Assembly: GCF_014648515.1 (NCBI RefSeq)
Contig: NZ_BMRG01000011.1
Span: 44,706-108,705, forward strand
DNA: 64,000 nt
DNA from: Saccharothrix coeruleofusca
GTDB taxonomy: Bacteria > Actinomycetota > Actinomycetes > Mycobacteriales > Pseudonocardiaceae
Direction: 5' to 3'
Position numbers and translations under genes: made by a program
The notes under the pieces: generated by a model
The model's database searches: none
What the model saw: the letters and a program-made list of their open reading frames with translations, nothing else
What the model was told of the DNA's origin: nothing
Part shown: positions 7,630 to 15,123 of the stretch, piece by piece
Layout: each line of letters opens with the position of its first letter
Numbering within the stretch: the stretch's first letter is position 1

Positions 7630-8435
7630 CGCTTGACGCCGACGGCGCCGTAGGCGACGGACTCGGCGCCGGTCTCCGGGCCGTCGTCGCGCCGCCAGCG
7701 GGTCGACATCACCAGGCCGGGCTCCAGCAGGTCGAAGCCCTCCAGCAGCCGCCGCACCTGCGCCTGGGAGCGCGCCACGATCGGCGTCTGCGTGCTGGCC
7801 GCCACGTCGAGCAGCTTGCGCACCAGGTCGGGCTGCGCGTCGTCGGTGAGGTGGGTGAGCACCAGGTAGCTGCCGGGCGCGATGGCGTCCCGGTAGGCCG
7901 TGACGACCTCGGCGGGCCGGTCGGACTCCAGCAGGTACGGCAGGATGGCGACCATCAGCACGGCGATGGGCTTGGTCAGGTCCAGCATGGCCCGGCACTC
8001 CGCGGAGGACAGCACCGCCTCCGGGTCGCGGACGTCGGCCTCCACGATCGCCGCGCCGGGGTTGTCGCGCAGCATGGTGCGGCCGTGCGCGACGGTGGCG
8101 GGCTCGTTGTCCACGTACACCACGCGGCAGGTGGGGTCGGCCTGCTGGGCGACCTCGTGCACGTTGCCCGCGGTGGGGATGCCCGAGCCGAGGTCGAGGA
8201 ACTGGCGGATGCCCGCGGCGACGCACACGCGCACCGCCCGGCGCAGGAACGCGCGGCTGTGCTGCACCAGCTCGTCGGTGGGCAGGGACTTCATCGACTG
8301 CTCGGCGAAGGCGCGGTCGACCGCGAAGTTGTGCGCCCCGCCCAGGTAGTAGTCGTAGAGCCGGGCCACGTTGGGGCGGTCCAGGTCACCGCTCGTCGAC
8401 ACCCGTCTCGGGGGGTTCTGCACAGCGCACCTCAC
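7626..8435 (-). CDS. SAM-dependent methyltransferase of the PF04672 family
   Basis: A 269-residue protein of the actinobacterial S-adenosylmethionine methyltransferase family formerly called DUF574. The opening RPNVARLYDYYLGGAHNFAVDR is diagnostic. The SAM-binding glycine motif is FLDLGSGIPTAGNVHE, and the acidic strand end is VVYVDNEP. Family members are often encoded near secondary-metabolite or regulatory genes, and their substrates are mostly unknown. GTG 8435 is used; GTG 8423 is an alternative. A hairpin-free region of about 125 bases separates it from the next gene's terminator. Confidence 0.88.
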   Translation of the reverse strand: MRCAVQNPPRRVSTSGDLDRPNVARLYDYYLGGAHNFAVDRAFAEQSMKSLPTDELVQHSRAFLRRAVRVCVAAGIRQFLDLGSGIPTAGNVHEVAQQADPTCRVVYVDNEPATVAHGRTMLRDNPGAAIVEADVRDPEAVLSSAECRAMLDLTKPIAVLMVAILPYLLESDRPAEVVTAYRDAIAPGSYLVLTHLTDDAQPDLVRKLLDVAASTQTPIVARSQAQVRRLLEGFDLLEPGLVMSTRWRRDDGPETGAESVAYGAVGVKR

Positions 8436-8561
8436 CCTGCCTGCTCCCGGAGCGGCGTGAAACGCCTGCCGAACCGTATCCGGCTACTCCGTTCGTGTCC
8501 ATCCGCCAATCGTGAACACGAAGGGTGATTGCGTCTGGTGATCGCGCCGTGCGCCGAACGT

Positions 8562-8599
8562 GGAGGCCGCCGGGGCGGCAGGGTGCCCCGGCGGCCTCC
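8562..8599 (-). terminator. Intrinsic-type hairpin after the protease gene
   Basis: A perfect 15-bp stem (8562-8576 with 8585-8599, starting GGAGGCCGCC) closes an 8-nt loop nine bases downstream of the protease stop. There is no strong U-tract, as is common in actinobacteria. Confidence 0.7.
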
Positions 8600-8607
8600 G
8601 GTGGTGG

Positions 8608-9348
8608 TCAGACGCCCGCGTTGGACTGGATCCAGGAGCGGTAGCGCGTCACGTTGGTGTAGTACGACCGGGTGGAGCGGTCGCTGGTCGAGGCCACGCC
8701 GACCTGGTACGCGCGGCCGTCCACCGGGCTGGTGGCGAACATCGGGCCGCCGGAGTCGCCGCCCGCGGCGATGCCGTTGACGCGGGTCACCGCGATGGCG
8801 GTGCCACCCCGGTAGTCCTGGCTGCTGACCGAGGTCACCCTGGTGTCGGCGTACTTGAGGTAGCGCGACTGGCACTCGATCTCGGGCCGGTTGGTGCAGG
8901 TGGCGCCCCAGCCGTAGATCTGCACGGTCTGGCCGCTGCGCACCGCCGTGCTGGTGCCCAGCGGGGCGTAGGTGGCCGAGACCGAGCGGTCGATGCGCGC
9001 CAGCGCGAGGTCCGCCGACGGGTGCTGGATGATCCGGGTGGCGGTGACCACGGTGCCGCCGGTGGTCTGGTCGAGGCTGCCGACCCGGAAGGTGTAGGTG
9101 CCGGGGTCGGTCACGCAGTGCTGGGCGGTCAGGATCCAGGTCGGCGCGATGATGGTGGCCGAGCAGTTCTCCTGGCCGTTGTGGAACAGCCGGGCCGCCC
9201 AGGGGGCGTTGCTCGCGGTGCCGCCGCCGATGATGAACGGTTGGACGCCGCCGTCGGCCTCCTGAGCCGACGCCGTGGACGGCACGGCGGTCAGGGCGAG
9301 CGCGGCAGCGGCTCCGACCACCGCGGACAGGACGCGGGAAAGTCGCAT
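8608..9348 (-). CDS. Secreted trypsin-like serine protease
   Basis: A 246-residue S1 family protease. A Sec signal peptide (basic MRLSR, hydrophobic core to about 27, ASA cleavage site) is followed by a short propeptide and a zymogen-type mature start at IIGGG (about residue 39). The catalytic triad is readable: His77 in TAQHC, Asp113 in ADLALARID, Ser199 in GGDSGGP. Four cysteines (about 62/78 and 151/159) can form two disulfides. It is probably exported and activated by proteolysis. Two palindromes lie just upstream, suggesting specific transcriptional control. Confidence 0.93.
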   Translation of the reverse strand: MRLSRVLSAVVGAAAALALTAVPSTASAQEADGGVQPFIIGGGTASNAPWAARLFHNGQENCSATIIAPTWILTAQHCVTDPGTYTFRVGSLDQTTGGTVVTATRIIQHPSADLALARIDRSVSATYAPLGTSTAVRSGQTVQIYGWGATCTNRPEIECQSRYLKYADTRVTSVSSQDYRGGTAIAVTRVNGIAAGGDSGGPMFATSPVDGRAYQVGVASTSDRSTRSYYTNVTRYRSWIQSNAGV

Positions 9349-9376
9349 GGATTCGTCACCTCAACGAACGCAGGGA

Positions 9377-9416
9377 GTGGTGAATTCACCACCCTCAGCT
9401 TCACTCGTTGGAGTGA
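9377..9416 (-). promoter_or_regulatory. Double palindrome upstream of the protease gene
   Basis: GTGGTGAATTCACCAC (9377-9392) is a perfect 16-bp palindrome about 29 bp before the ATG. TCACTC-GTTG-GAGTGA (9401-9416) is a second perfect inverted repeat next to it. These are likely operator or activator sites for the protease gene; the binding protein is unknown. Confidence 0.5.
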
Positions 9417-9461
9417 CATCCGGCACCCTCCGATGGTCGGGAGTAACCGGGGGTAGCCGCT

Positions 9462-9863
9462 CTACTCGTCCGGCTCGTCCAGGCCCAGCACCCACTCGCG
9501 GGCCGGGGCGGTGAACAGCAGCGCCACCACCGAGACCGCGTAGATGCCGATGAGCGCGCCGATCAGCTGCCTGCCCGACGGGCCGTAGGCGTACCAGGCC
9601 ACGCCCAGCAGCAGCAGCTGGACCACCAGCGACGGCGTGCGCGCCCAGCGCTTGCCCAGCAGCAGCCCGACACCGGCGGCCAGCACGCCCGAGCACAGCA
9701 CGACGAAGTAGGCGGCCTCGCCGAGCACCCGGCCCGAGTCCGCGTCGGCGCTGAACGCGCGCACCACCAGCGCGACCGCGAACCCCAGCCCGACCAAGCC
9801 CTGCACGGCGGTCAGCGCGCCCGCCGCCCGGACCGCCCCCGGAACCGGCTTCTGCATCGTCAC
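9462..9863 (-). CDS. Hypothetical four-helix membrane protein
   Basis: A 133-residue protein with four predicted membrane segments (AVQGLVGLGFAVALVVRAF, AAYFVVLCSGVLAAGVGLLL, LVVQLLLLGVAWYAYG, QLIGALIGIYAVSVVALLF) and an acidic end (LGLDEPDE). GTG 9863 is chosen because GAGGAAAGG lies 6 nt before it; ATG 9857 is possible. No family function is known. It is divergent from the lipid kinase; the 270 bases between them hold only that kinase's promoter as far as can be seen. Confidence 0.75.
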   Translation of the reverse strand: MTMQKPVPGAVRAAGALTAVQGLVGLGFAVALVVRAFSADADSGRVLGEAAYFVVLCSGVLAAGVGLLLGKRWARTPSLVVQLLLLGVAWYAYGPSGRQLIGALIGIYAVSVVALLFTAPAREWVLGLDEPDE

Positions 9864-10124
9864 GCTGGGCCTTTCCTCACGGTGCGTACTCGTCACGCAT
9901 CGTAGGCCACCCGGTTGGCGAGTCCCGTTCGACCGCCTCAAGAGCGAAGATCGGGGGGTCTTCGGCGAGCCGGCGGTCGGGCCGGGGTGCCTTGTCGCGG
10001 ACGGTTCGGGAGCGGCTGCGCCGCGGTTCGCGCTGCGGCGCGGGAAGGAGATCTGGACCACTTCGACGCGTGTCCGCTGGTCCTGTCGGGTGAGGTGCGA
10101 CCTGCCCGGCGTGGCCGGTTGTCC

Positions 10125-10136
10125 TACTCTGCGGTA
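10125..10136 (+). promoter_or_regulatory. Leaderless promoter of the lipid kinase gene
   Basis: TACTCT (10125-10130) lies 6 nt before the GTG at 10137, with no ribosome binding site possible between them. Confidence 0.45.
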
Positions 10137-11081
10137 GTGCGCGCACTCCTGGTGGTCAACCCGCAGGCGACGACAACGACGCCTGCCGGACGTGACGTGC
10201 TGGCGCACGCCCTGGCCAGCGAGGTGAAGCTGGACACCGTCCAGACCGCCTACCGGGGCCACGCGGCGGACGCGGCGGCCCAGGCCGCCGTGGAGGGCTA
10301 CGACCTGGTCGTGGCGCACGGCGGGGACGGCACGGTGAACGAGGTCGTCAACGGGCTGCTGCGGGACGGCGCGGGATCGGGCGCGCCCATGCTGGGCGTG
10401 GTGCCCGGCGGCTCGGCGAACGTCTTCGCGGGCGCGCTGGGGCTGCCGCGCGACCCCGTCGAGGCGACCTACCGGCTGCTGCAGGCCATCGAGCACGGCA
10501 CCAGCCGCCGGGTGGGCCTTGGCCGGGTGGCGTCCGCGGGCGCGGGCGGCGACCACGACCGCTGGTTCACCTTCAACGCGGGCGTCGGCTGGGACGCCGA
10601 CGTGGTCGCGGGCGTGGAGCAGGAGCGCGCCAAGGGCCGGGAGGCCAGTCCGCTGCTGTACGCGCGGACCGCGCTGACCAGCTACGCCACCCAGCGCAGG
10701 CGCAACCCCGAGCTGACCGTGCAGATCCCCGACGAGGGGCCGTTCGAGCAGGTCAGGCTGGCCTTCGTGTCCAACACCGACCCGTGGACCTACCTCGGCG
10801 ACAAGGCGATCCGGCTCAACCCGAGCACCTCGTTCGACGCCGGTCTGGGGCTGTTCGCGCTGCTCGGACTGGGTCTGCCGACAATTTTGCGGTATCTCGC
10901 GCATCTTCTGGCCACGGACGGGAACCCCCGTGGCGAGAACCTGCTGCGCCGCGACGATGTCGAGTACGTCCGAGTGACCAGCAAGGAGCCGGTCAACCTC
11001 CAGGTCGACGGCGACTTGCTGGGAGCGTGCACGGAGGTGGAGTTCACCTCCGCGCCGGGCGCGCTGACCGTCGCAGTGTGA
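10137..11081 (+). CDS. Diacylglycerol/sphingosine kinase family lipid kinase
   Basis: A 314-residue DAGK-catalytic-domain protein. It opens with RALLVVNPQA, has the nucleotide-binding GGDGT motif in LVVAHGGDGTVNEVVNGLL (about residues 58-76), then GVVPGGSANVFA and, near the C-terminus, VNLQVDGDLLG, all family hallmarks. It should phosphorylate a lipid such as diacylglycerol at the membrane. The frame is open further upstream, but GTG 10137 begins exactly at the conserved domain and 6 nt after a -10 box. It lies beside whiB1, as the corresponding gene does in M. tuberculosis. Confidence 0.88.
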   Translation: MRALLVVNPQATTTTPAGRDVLAHALASEVKLDTVQTAYRGHAADAAAQAAVEGYDLVVAHGGDGTVNEVVNGLLRDGAGSGAPMLGVVPGGSANVFAGALGLPRDPVEATYRLLQAIEHGTSRRVGLGRVASAGAGGDHDRWFTFNAGVGWDADVVAGVEQERAKGREASPLLYARTALTSYATQRRRNPELTVQIPDEGPFEQVRLAFVSNTDPWTYLGDKAIRLNPSTSFDAGLGLFALLGLGLPTILRYLAHLLATDGNPRGENLLRRDDVEYVRVTSKEPVNLQVDGDLLGACTEVEFTSAPGALTVAV

Positions 11082-11198
11082 GGCGTGGCGCGAGACGCGG
11101 CGTGATCGTGGCGTGACCGGAGCGCTACCGATCTGCGATGTTGCCGCCGGAGGCGGTGTCGCACGGCGAAACCGCTGGTGAACGCTGTCGATCTTTCG

Positions 11199-11264
11199 GG
11201 TGAGTTCACTCACCGGGTCAGTGCTAACCCCTTGACATCCCAGCAGTTCGTGAAAGCATTCACA
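11199..11264 (+). promoter_or_regulatory. whiB1 promoter with two CRP-type sites
   Basis: Two sites fit GTGA-N6-TCAC exactly: GTGAGTTCACTCAC (11200-11213) and GTGAAAGCATTCAC (11250-11263), with centres exactly 50 bp apart. A -35 box TTGACA lies between them at 11232-11237. The second site covers the expected -10 region and the first would sit near -60. In M. tuberculosis whiB1 is known to be controlled by the cAMP receptor protein through two sites; the same logic is inferred here. Confidence 0.7.
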
Positions 11265-11331
11265 AGCACCCCAAAACCGACCGCTGACGAGTGGCGTGCC
11301 CACGCGCGCGCCTAGCTGAGGAGTAGTTCCA

Positions 11332-11586
11332 ATGGACTGGCGCCACCGCGCGATCTGCCGCGACGAGGACCCCGAGCTGTTCTTCCCCGTGGGGAACAGC
11401 GGTCCTGCGCTCCTGCAGATCGCCGAGGCGAAGACCGTCTGCCGCCGTTGCCCCGTCGTCTCCGACTGCCTCTCGTGGGCGCTGGAGAGCGGGCAGGACG
11501 CCGGCGTGTGGGGCGGGATGAGCGAAGACGAGCGCCGTGCCCTCAAGCGCCGCAACGCCCGGACCAGGGCTCGCAGCAACGCCTGA
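11332..11586 (+). CDS. whiB1: WhiB1-type iron-sulfur regulator
   Basis: An 84-residue WhiB family protein, nearly collinear with M. tuberculosis WhiB1. The four cluster cysteines are Cys9, Cys37, Cys40 and Cys46 (C..CxxC....C). The GVWGG turn and the basic DNA-binding tail (ALKRRNARTRARSNA) follow. WhiB1 binds a nitric-oxide-sensitive [4Fe-4S] cluster and the main sigma factor, and is essential in mycobacteria. CTGAGGAG lies 8 nt before the ATG. It is preceded by a CRP-type control region and followed by a strong terminator, so it is a single-gene unit. Confidence 0.97.
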   Translation: MDWRHRAICRDEDPELFFPVGNSGPALLQIAEAKTVCRRCPVVSDCLSWALESGQDAGVWGGMSEDERRALKRRNARTRARSNA

Positions 11587-11607
11587 GGCCACCCGGCCGA
11601 CGATAGC

Positions 11608-11647
11608 GCGAAGGCCCCGACACCGTGCCAGGTGTCGGGGCCTTCGC
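11608..11647. terminator. Bidirectional hairpin terminator between whiB1 and pdtaS
   Basis: A perfect 17-bp stem (11608-11624 with 11631-11647; arm begins GCGAAGGCCCCGACACC) has a 6-nt loop and lies between convergent genes, so it can end both transcripts. Confidence 0.9.
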
Positions 11648-11719
11648 TTGTTGCACACCCTCCCGCGTGACCACGTGACACTCCGCTGAGGTAGGTCGTC
11701 ACGTGTGCACGGGATCAGT

Positions 11720-13198
11720 CTAACGCCGGGCCCTCAACGGCACGCGCAGGACCGCCTCAGTACCCCCGCGCGGGCGTCTGCGCAAGCTCAGCGACCCCCT
11801 GAGCTCGGACTCCACCAGGGTCCGCACGATCTGCAGCCCCAGCCGGTCGGTGCGCTCCAGGGAGAACCCCGGCGGCAGGCCGCGGCCGTCGTCGGCGATC
11901 ACCACGTCCAGCCACTTCGCCGACCGCTCCGCGTGCACCACCACCTCGCCGCGCTGCCCGGCCGCGTAGGCGTGCTCGAAGGCGTTCTGCACCAGCTCGG
12001 TGAGCACCATGACCAGCGGCGTCGCCAGCTCCGCCTGCACGATCCCGAACGGGCCCTCGCGGCGCACCACCACCTGCGACTCGGTGGCCGCCACGTCGCT
12101 CATCATCGGGATGACCTTGTCCACCACGTCGTCCAGGTCGACCCGCTCGTCCACCGACATCGACAGCGTCTCGTGCACCAGCGCGATCGAGGTGACCCGG
12201 CGCACCGACTCGGCCAGCGCCTCGCGGGCCTCCTCGCTGCTGGTCCGCCGGGACTGCAGGCGCAGCAGCGCGGCCACGGTCTGCAGGTTGTTCTTCACCC
12301 GGTGGTGGATCTCGCGGATGGTCGCGTCCTTGGACATCAGCGCGCGGTCGCGCCTGCGCACCTCGGTGACGTCCCGGCACAGCACCAGCGCGCCCGCCGC
12401 GCTGCCCCTTGGCCGCAGCGGCAGCGCCCGGAACAGCACCGCCGCCCCGCGCCGCGACTCGGCCTCGATCCGCATGCTGGGCTGGCCGTCCAGCGCCAGC
12501 CGGATGCGCTGGGCGACCTCGGTGGCGTCGAACGGGTCGCCGATCAGCGACCGGGTCAGCGGCGCCAGGTGCACGCCGATCAGGTCCGAGGCGTGCCCCA
12601 TGCGGTGGTAGGCCGACAGCGCGTTGGGGCTGGCGAACACCACCGCCCCGGAGGCGTCCAGCCGGATCAGGCCGTCGCCCACGCGCGGACTGGTGTGCAC
12701 GTCCGGCGACGGCTCGGTGGTCGGGAAGGTGCCGTCGGCGATCATCTGGCACAGGTCGGCCGCGCTGCCCAGGTAGGAGATCTCCAGCGGGCTGGGCACC
12801 CTGGGCACGGCCAGGTTGGTGTTGCGGCTGAGCACCGCGATGACCTCGGAGCCCAGCCGCACCGGGATGGCCTCCCGGCGCACCGGCACGCCCAGGTGCC
12901 AGCGCGGGTCCTCCTCGCGGCAGATCCGCACCTCGGTCACCGCCCGGCGCAGCTGCGGGTGCTCGTCGACGTCGGTGGTGCTGCCCACCACGTCCTCCGG
13001 GTGGGCGGTCGGCGCGGTGGTGGGCCGCGCCTGCGCCACGCACAGGAACTCGCGGTCGTCCAGCGGCACCCACATCAGGAAGTCCGCGAACGACAGGTCC
13101 GACAGCAGCTGCCACTCGGCGACCACCAGCTGGAGGTGGTCGACGGCGGCGCCGGAGAGCTTGGTGTGCTCGGCGAGCAGGTCGGTCAGCGTGGACAG
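11720..13198 (-). CDS. pdtaS: PdtaS-type sensor histidine kinase
   Basis: About 492 residues, cytosolic. An N-terminal GAF-like region opens STLTDLLAEHTKLSGAAVDHLQ, matching the start of M. tuberculosis PdtaS. A PAS domain follows (DGLIRLDASGAVVFASPNALSAYHRMG), then a HisKA_2 domain with the phospho-acceptor in IREIHHRVKNNLQTVAALLRL, and a HATPase domain (TELVQNAFEHAY, IADDGRGLP, GLQIVRTLV). PdtaS signals to the antiterminator PdtaR, which is not in this window. The start is uncertain: homology points to a CTG codon at 13198, while a good ATG with ribosome site at 13251 is one frame off (see findings). Confidence 0.9.
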   Translation of the reverse strand: MSTLTDLLAEHTKLSGAAVDHLQLVVAEWQLLSDLSFADFLMWVPLDDREFLCVAQARPTTAPTAHPEDVVGSTTDVDEHPQLRRAVTEVRICREEDPRWHLGVPVRREAIPVRLGSEVIAVLSRNTNLAVPRVPSPLEISYLGSAADLCQMIADGTFPTTEPSPDVHTSPRVGDGLIRLDASGAVVFASPNALSAYHRMGHASDLIGVHLAPLTRSLIGDPFDATEVAQRIRLALDGQPSMRIEAESRRGAAVLFRALPLRPRGSAAGALVLCRDVTEVRRRDRALMSKDATIREIHHRVKNNLQTVAALLRLQSRRTSSEEAREALAESVRRVTSIALVHETLSMSVDERVDLDDVVDKVIPMMSDVAATESQVVVRREGPFGIVQAELATPLVMVLTELVQNAFEHAYAAGQRGEVVVHAERSAKWLDVVIADDGRGLPPGFSLERTDRLGLQIVRTLVESELRGSLSLRRRPRGGTEAVLRVPLRARR

Positions 13199-13251
13199 GG
13201 CCGCACCACCGCGTCCAGGTCGCCCCGCCGGACGACGCCCTCCTCGACCAT
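13186..13251 (-). other. Upstream small open frame, or frameshifted start of pdtaS
   Basis: ATG 13251 is preceded by GAGAGAGGG at good spacing. The frame encodes 21 residues (MVEEGVVRRGDLDAVVR then PCPR) and ends at TGA 13186-13188, overlapping the pdtaS start. Its first 17 codons all end in G or C, like real coding sequence. It could be a coupled leader peptide or a pdtaS N-terminus displaced by one base. Confidence 0.35.
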
Positions 13252-13378
13252 GCCCGTGCCCTCTCTCGTCGCCCCGGTCCGTGCCCCGCCATCCAACCAC
13301 GGCGCCGCCCCGCGTCCGAGGTCGTCGGCCGTGGTCTGTCACACTGGGGCGAAGCAGTTCGAGCTGGAGGAGAACCCC

Positions 13379-13453
13379 ATGTCGAAGCGTGCCCGCAAGC
13401 GCCGCGACCGCAAGAGGGGCGGCGCCAACCACGGGAAGCGCCCCAACACCTGA
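13379..13453 (+). CDS. Ribosomal protein bL37
   Basis: A 24-residue, extremely basic peptide, MSKRARKRRDRKRGG then ANHGKRPNT. It matches the small actinobacterial large-subunit protein bL37 found in mycobacterial ribosome structures (24 residues, ending ANHGKRPNA). CTGGAGGAG lies 6 nt before the ATG. It is easily missed because of its size. A strong terminator begins 17 bases after the stop. Its position beside sigR-rsrA and pdtaS is also seen in other actinobacteria. Confidence 0.9.
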   Translation: MSKRARKRRDRKRGGANHGKRPNT

Positions 13454-13469
13454 GTCGACACCAGGTGCG

Positions 13470-13506
13470 CGAAGGGCCCGCCGAACACCGTTCGGCGGGC
13501 CCTTCG
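13470..13506. terminator. Bidirectional hairpin between bL37 and rsrA
   Basis: A perfect 16-bp stem, 13470-13485 with 13491-13506 (arm CGAAGGGCCCGCCGAA), has a 5-nt loop. It lies between convergent genes, seven bases from the rsrA stop. Confidence 0.9.
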
Positions 13507-13513
13507 GCCGTGT

Positions 13514-13828
13514 TCAGTCCCGCTTGCCCGCGGTGGGGACCCCGATCCCGGCGCCACCGGCGGGCTCGGCGCTGCCCCCGGTGGTCTCCCGGATGCGGGC
13601 GCGCAGCCGGGCCTTGAGCTCCTCGGGGGCCAGCTCACCGCCGCACTTGCGGGCCAGCAGCGCCTTGAGGTGCTCCTCCAGGTCGTACTGCTCCAAGCAG
13701 GGGTGGCACTCCTTCAGGTGCGTCTCCAGCAGCTGCCTGCGCTGCTGGTCGCACTCGTGGTCGAGGAACAGCCAGACCTCGGACAGCACTTCCGAGCAGT
13801 CGGTCTCGTGGTGTTCGCCGCAGCTCAT
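13514..13828 (-). CDS. rsrA: RsrA-type zinc anti-sigma factor
   Basis: A 104-residue ZAS-family anti-sigma factor. The zinc and redox ligands are Cys11, His37, Cys41 and Cys44 (H-x3-C-x2-C in THLKECHPC), the same spacing as Streptomyces RsrA; Cys3 is extra. Reduced, zinc-bound RsrA sequesters SigR; disulfide stress forms a Cys11-containing disulfide and releases it. The ATG overlaps the sigR stop (ATGA), so the two are made in fixed ratio. The C-terminal Gly/Ala-rich tail is variable in the family. Confidence 0.95.
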   Translation of the reverse strand: MSCGEHHETDCSEVLSEVWLFLDHECDQQRRQLLETHLKECHPCLEQYDLEEHLKALLARKCGGELAPEELKARLRARIRETTGGSAEPAGGAGIGVPTAGKRD

Positions 13829-14589
13829 TTGCCCGCCACCTCCCGGTGGCCGTCGCGGATGAAGCCGCGCTCGCGCGCTACGTCGGCCAGCTGCTCGCGC
13901 AGCTGCCTGCGGCCCCGGTGCAACCGGGACATCACGGTGCCGATCGGGGTGCCCATGATGTCTGCGATCTCCTTGTACGCGAAGCCCTCCACGTCCGCGA
14001 GGTACACCGCGATCCGGAACTCCTCCGGCAGGCGCTGGAGGGCTTCCTTGACGTCGCTGTCGGGCAGCCGGTCCATCGCCTCGACCTCGGCCGACCTCAG
14101 CCCGGCCGAGGTGTGGCTCTCGGCCTGGGCGAGCTGCCAGTCGGTGATCTCGTCGGTGGGCTGCTGGAGCGGCTGGCGCTGCTTCTTGCGGTAGCCGTTG
14201 ATGTAGGTGTTGGTCAGGATGCGGTACAGCCAGGCCTTGAGGTTGGTGCCCTGGGAGAAGGACTGGAAGGCCGCGTAGGCCTTCAGGTAGGTCTCCTGGA
14301 CCAGGTCTTCCGCGTCCGCCGGGTTGCGGGTCATCCGCAGCGCCGCCGAGTACAGCTGGTCCAGCAGCGGCATCGCGTCGCGCTCGAAACGCGCGGCGCG
14401 CTCGGCCTGCGTCTCATCTGTCGGAGTGACCTGCGTTCGGGTGGCTGGCACCGCGCTCCCCGTGGTTGATGCTGGCTGGAACGCGTTCGAGGATACGCGG
14501 CGGTCGCCGGGTCGGCTGACGGCCGCGCCACGGGGCGGCCGGGCCTTCTTCGCTCTGGTGACCTGCTGGTCCATCACCTCGGTTGCCAC
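13825..14589 (-). CDS. sigR: ECF sigma factor SigR (SigH orthologue)
   Basis: 254 residues with sigma-2 ([37 protein letters not shown] and [22 protein letters not shown]) and sigma-4 ([42 protein letters not shown]). It directs the thiol-oxidative stress regulon (thioredoxin, mycothiol functions). The GTG at 14589 gives an N-terminal extension of nearly 50 residues; an internal GTG at 14451 would give a 208-residue form close to the usual length. In Streptomyces coelicolor an extended, unstable SigR-prime form is made from the autoregulated promoter; the same arrangement is likely here. Confidence 0.95.
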   Translation of the reverse strand: MATEVMDQQVTRAKKARPPRGAAVSRPGDRRVSSNAFQPASTTGSAVPATRTQVTPTDETQAERAARFERDAMPLLDQLYSAALRMTRNPADAEDLVQETYLKAYAAFQSFSQGTNLKAWLYRILTNTYINGYRKKQRQPLQQPTDEITDWQLAQAESHTSAGLRSAEVEAMDRLPDSDVKEALQRLPEEFRIAVYLADVEGFAYKEIADIMGTPIGTVMSRLHRGRRQLREQLADVARERGFIRDGHREVAGK

Positions 14590-14597
14590 ACCCGCGA

Positions 14598-14625
14598 CAA
14601 CGCGGTGGGGCGCGGGGGCATTCCC
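14598..14625 (-). promoter_or_regulatory. SigR-dependent promoter of sigR
   Basis: On the minus strand GGGAAT (14625-14620) is separated by exactly 18 nt from GTTG (14601-14598), matching the SigR/SigH consensus GGGAAT-N18-GTT. It ends 8 bases before the GTG at 14589, so the induced transcript would be nearly leaderless and encode the long form. Confidence 0.8.
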
Positions 14626-14642
14626 GGTTAGGGTGCGCGCTC

Positions 14643-15119
14643 ATGGCCGGACGTGGAACGCCCGCCACCGCGTTGCTGGACAAGCAGAAGGTGGCGCACG
14701 CACTGCACGCTTACGAGCACGACCCCCGGCACGAGTCCTACGGGCTGGAAGCCGCCGAGGCGCTGGGGGTCGCGCCGGAGCGGGTGTTCAAGACCCTGGT
14801 GGCCGAGGTGGACGGCAAGCTCGCGGTCGGCGTCGTGCCGGTCACCGGGCAGCTGGACCTCAAGGCGCTGGCCGCCGCGCTGGGCGGCAAGAAGGCGAAG
14901 ATGGCCGAGGTGGCCGCCGCCGAGCGGGCCACCGGCTACGTCGCGGGCGGCATCTCGCCGCTGGGGCAGAAGAAGCGGCTGCCGCTGGTGCTGGACTCCT
15001 CCGCCGAGGGCTTCGACACCATCTACTGCTCGGCCGGGCGGCGCGGCCTGGAGGTGGAGATCGCGCCCGCCGAGCTGGCCAGGCTGACCGCCGCGGTGGT
15101 GGCCCCCATCTCGGCCTGA
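14643..15119 (+). CDS. ybaK: YbaK-type Cys-tRNA(Pro) deacylase
   Basis: A 158-residue YbaK/EbsC family protein that hydrolyses mischarged Cys-tRNA(Pro). Family landmarks are ATALLDKQKVAHALHAYEHD, APERVFKTLVAEVDGKLAVGVVPVTGQLDLKALA, GGKKAKMAE (with the catalytic-region lysine), TGYVAGGISPLGQKKRLP and the final GRRGLEVEI. A -10 box TAGGGT (14629-14634) lies 8 nt before the ATG, so the mRNA is probably leaderless. It is divergent from sigR and shares that promoter space. Confidence 0.92.
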   Translation: MAGRGTPATALLDKQKVAHALHAYEHDPRHESYGLEAAEALGVAPERVFKTLVAEVDGKLAVGVVPVTGQLDLKALAAALGGKKAKMAEVAAAERATGYVAGGISPLGQKKRLPLVLDSSAEGFDTIYCSAGRRGLEVEIAPAELARLTAAVVAPISA

Positions 15120-15123
15120 GCCC

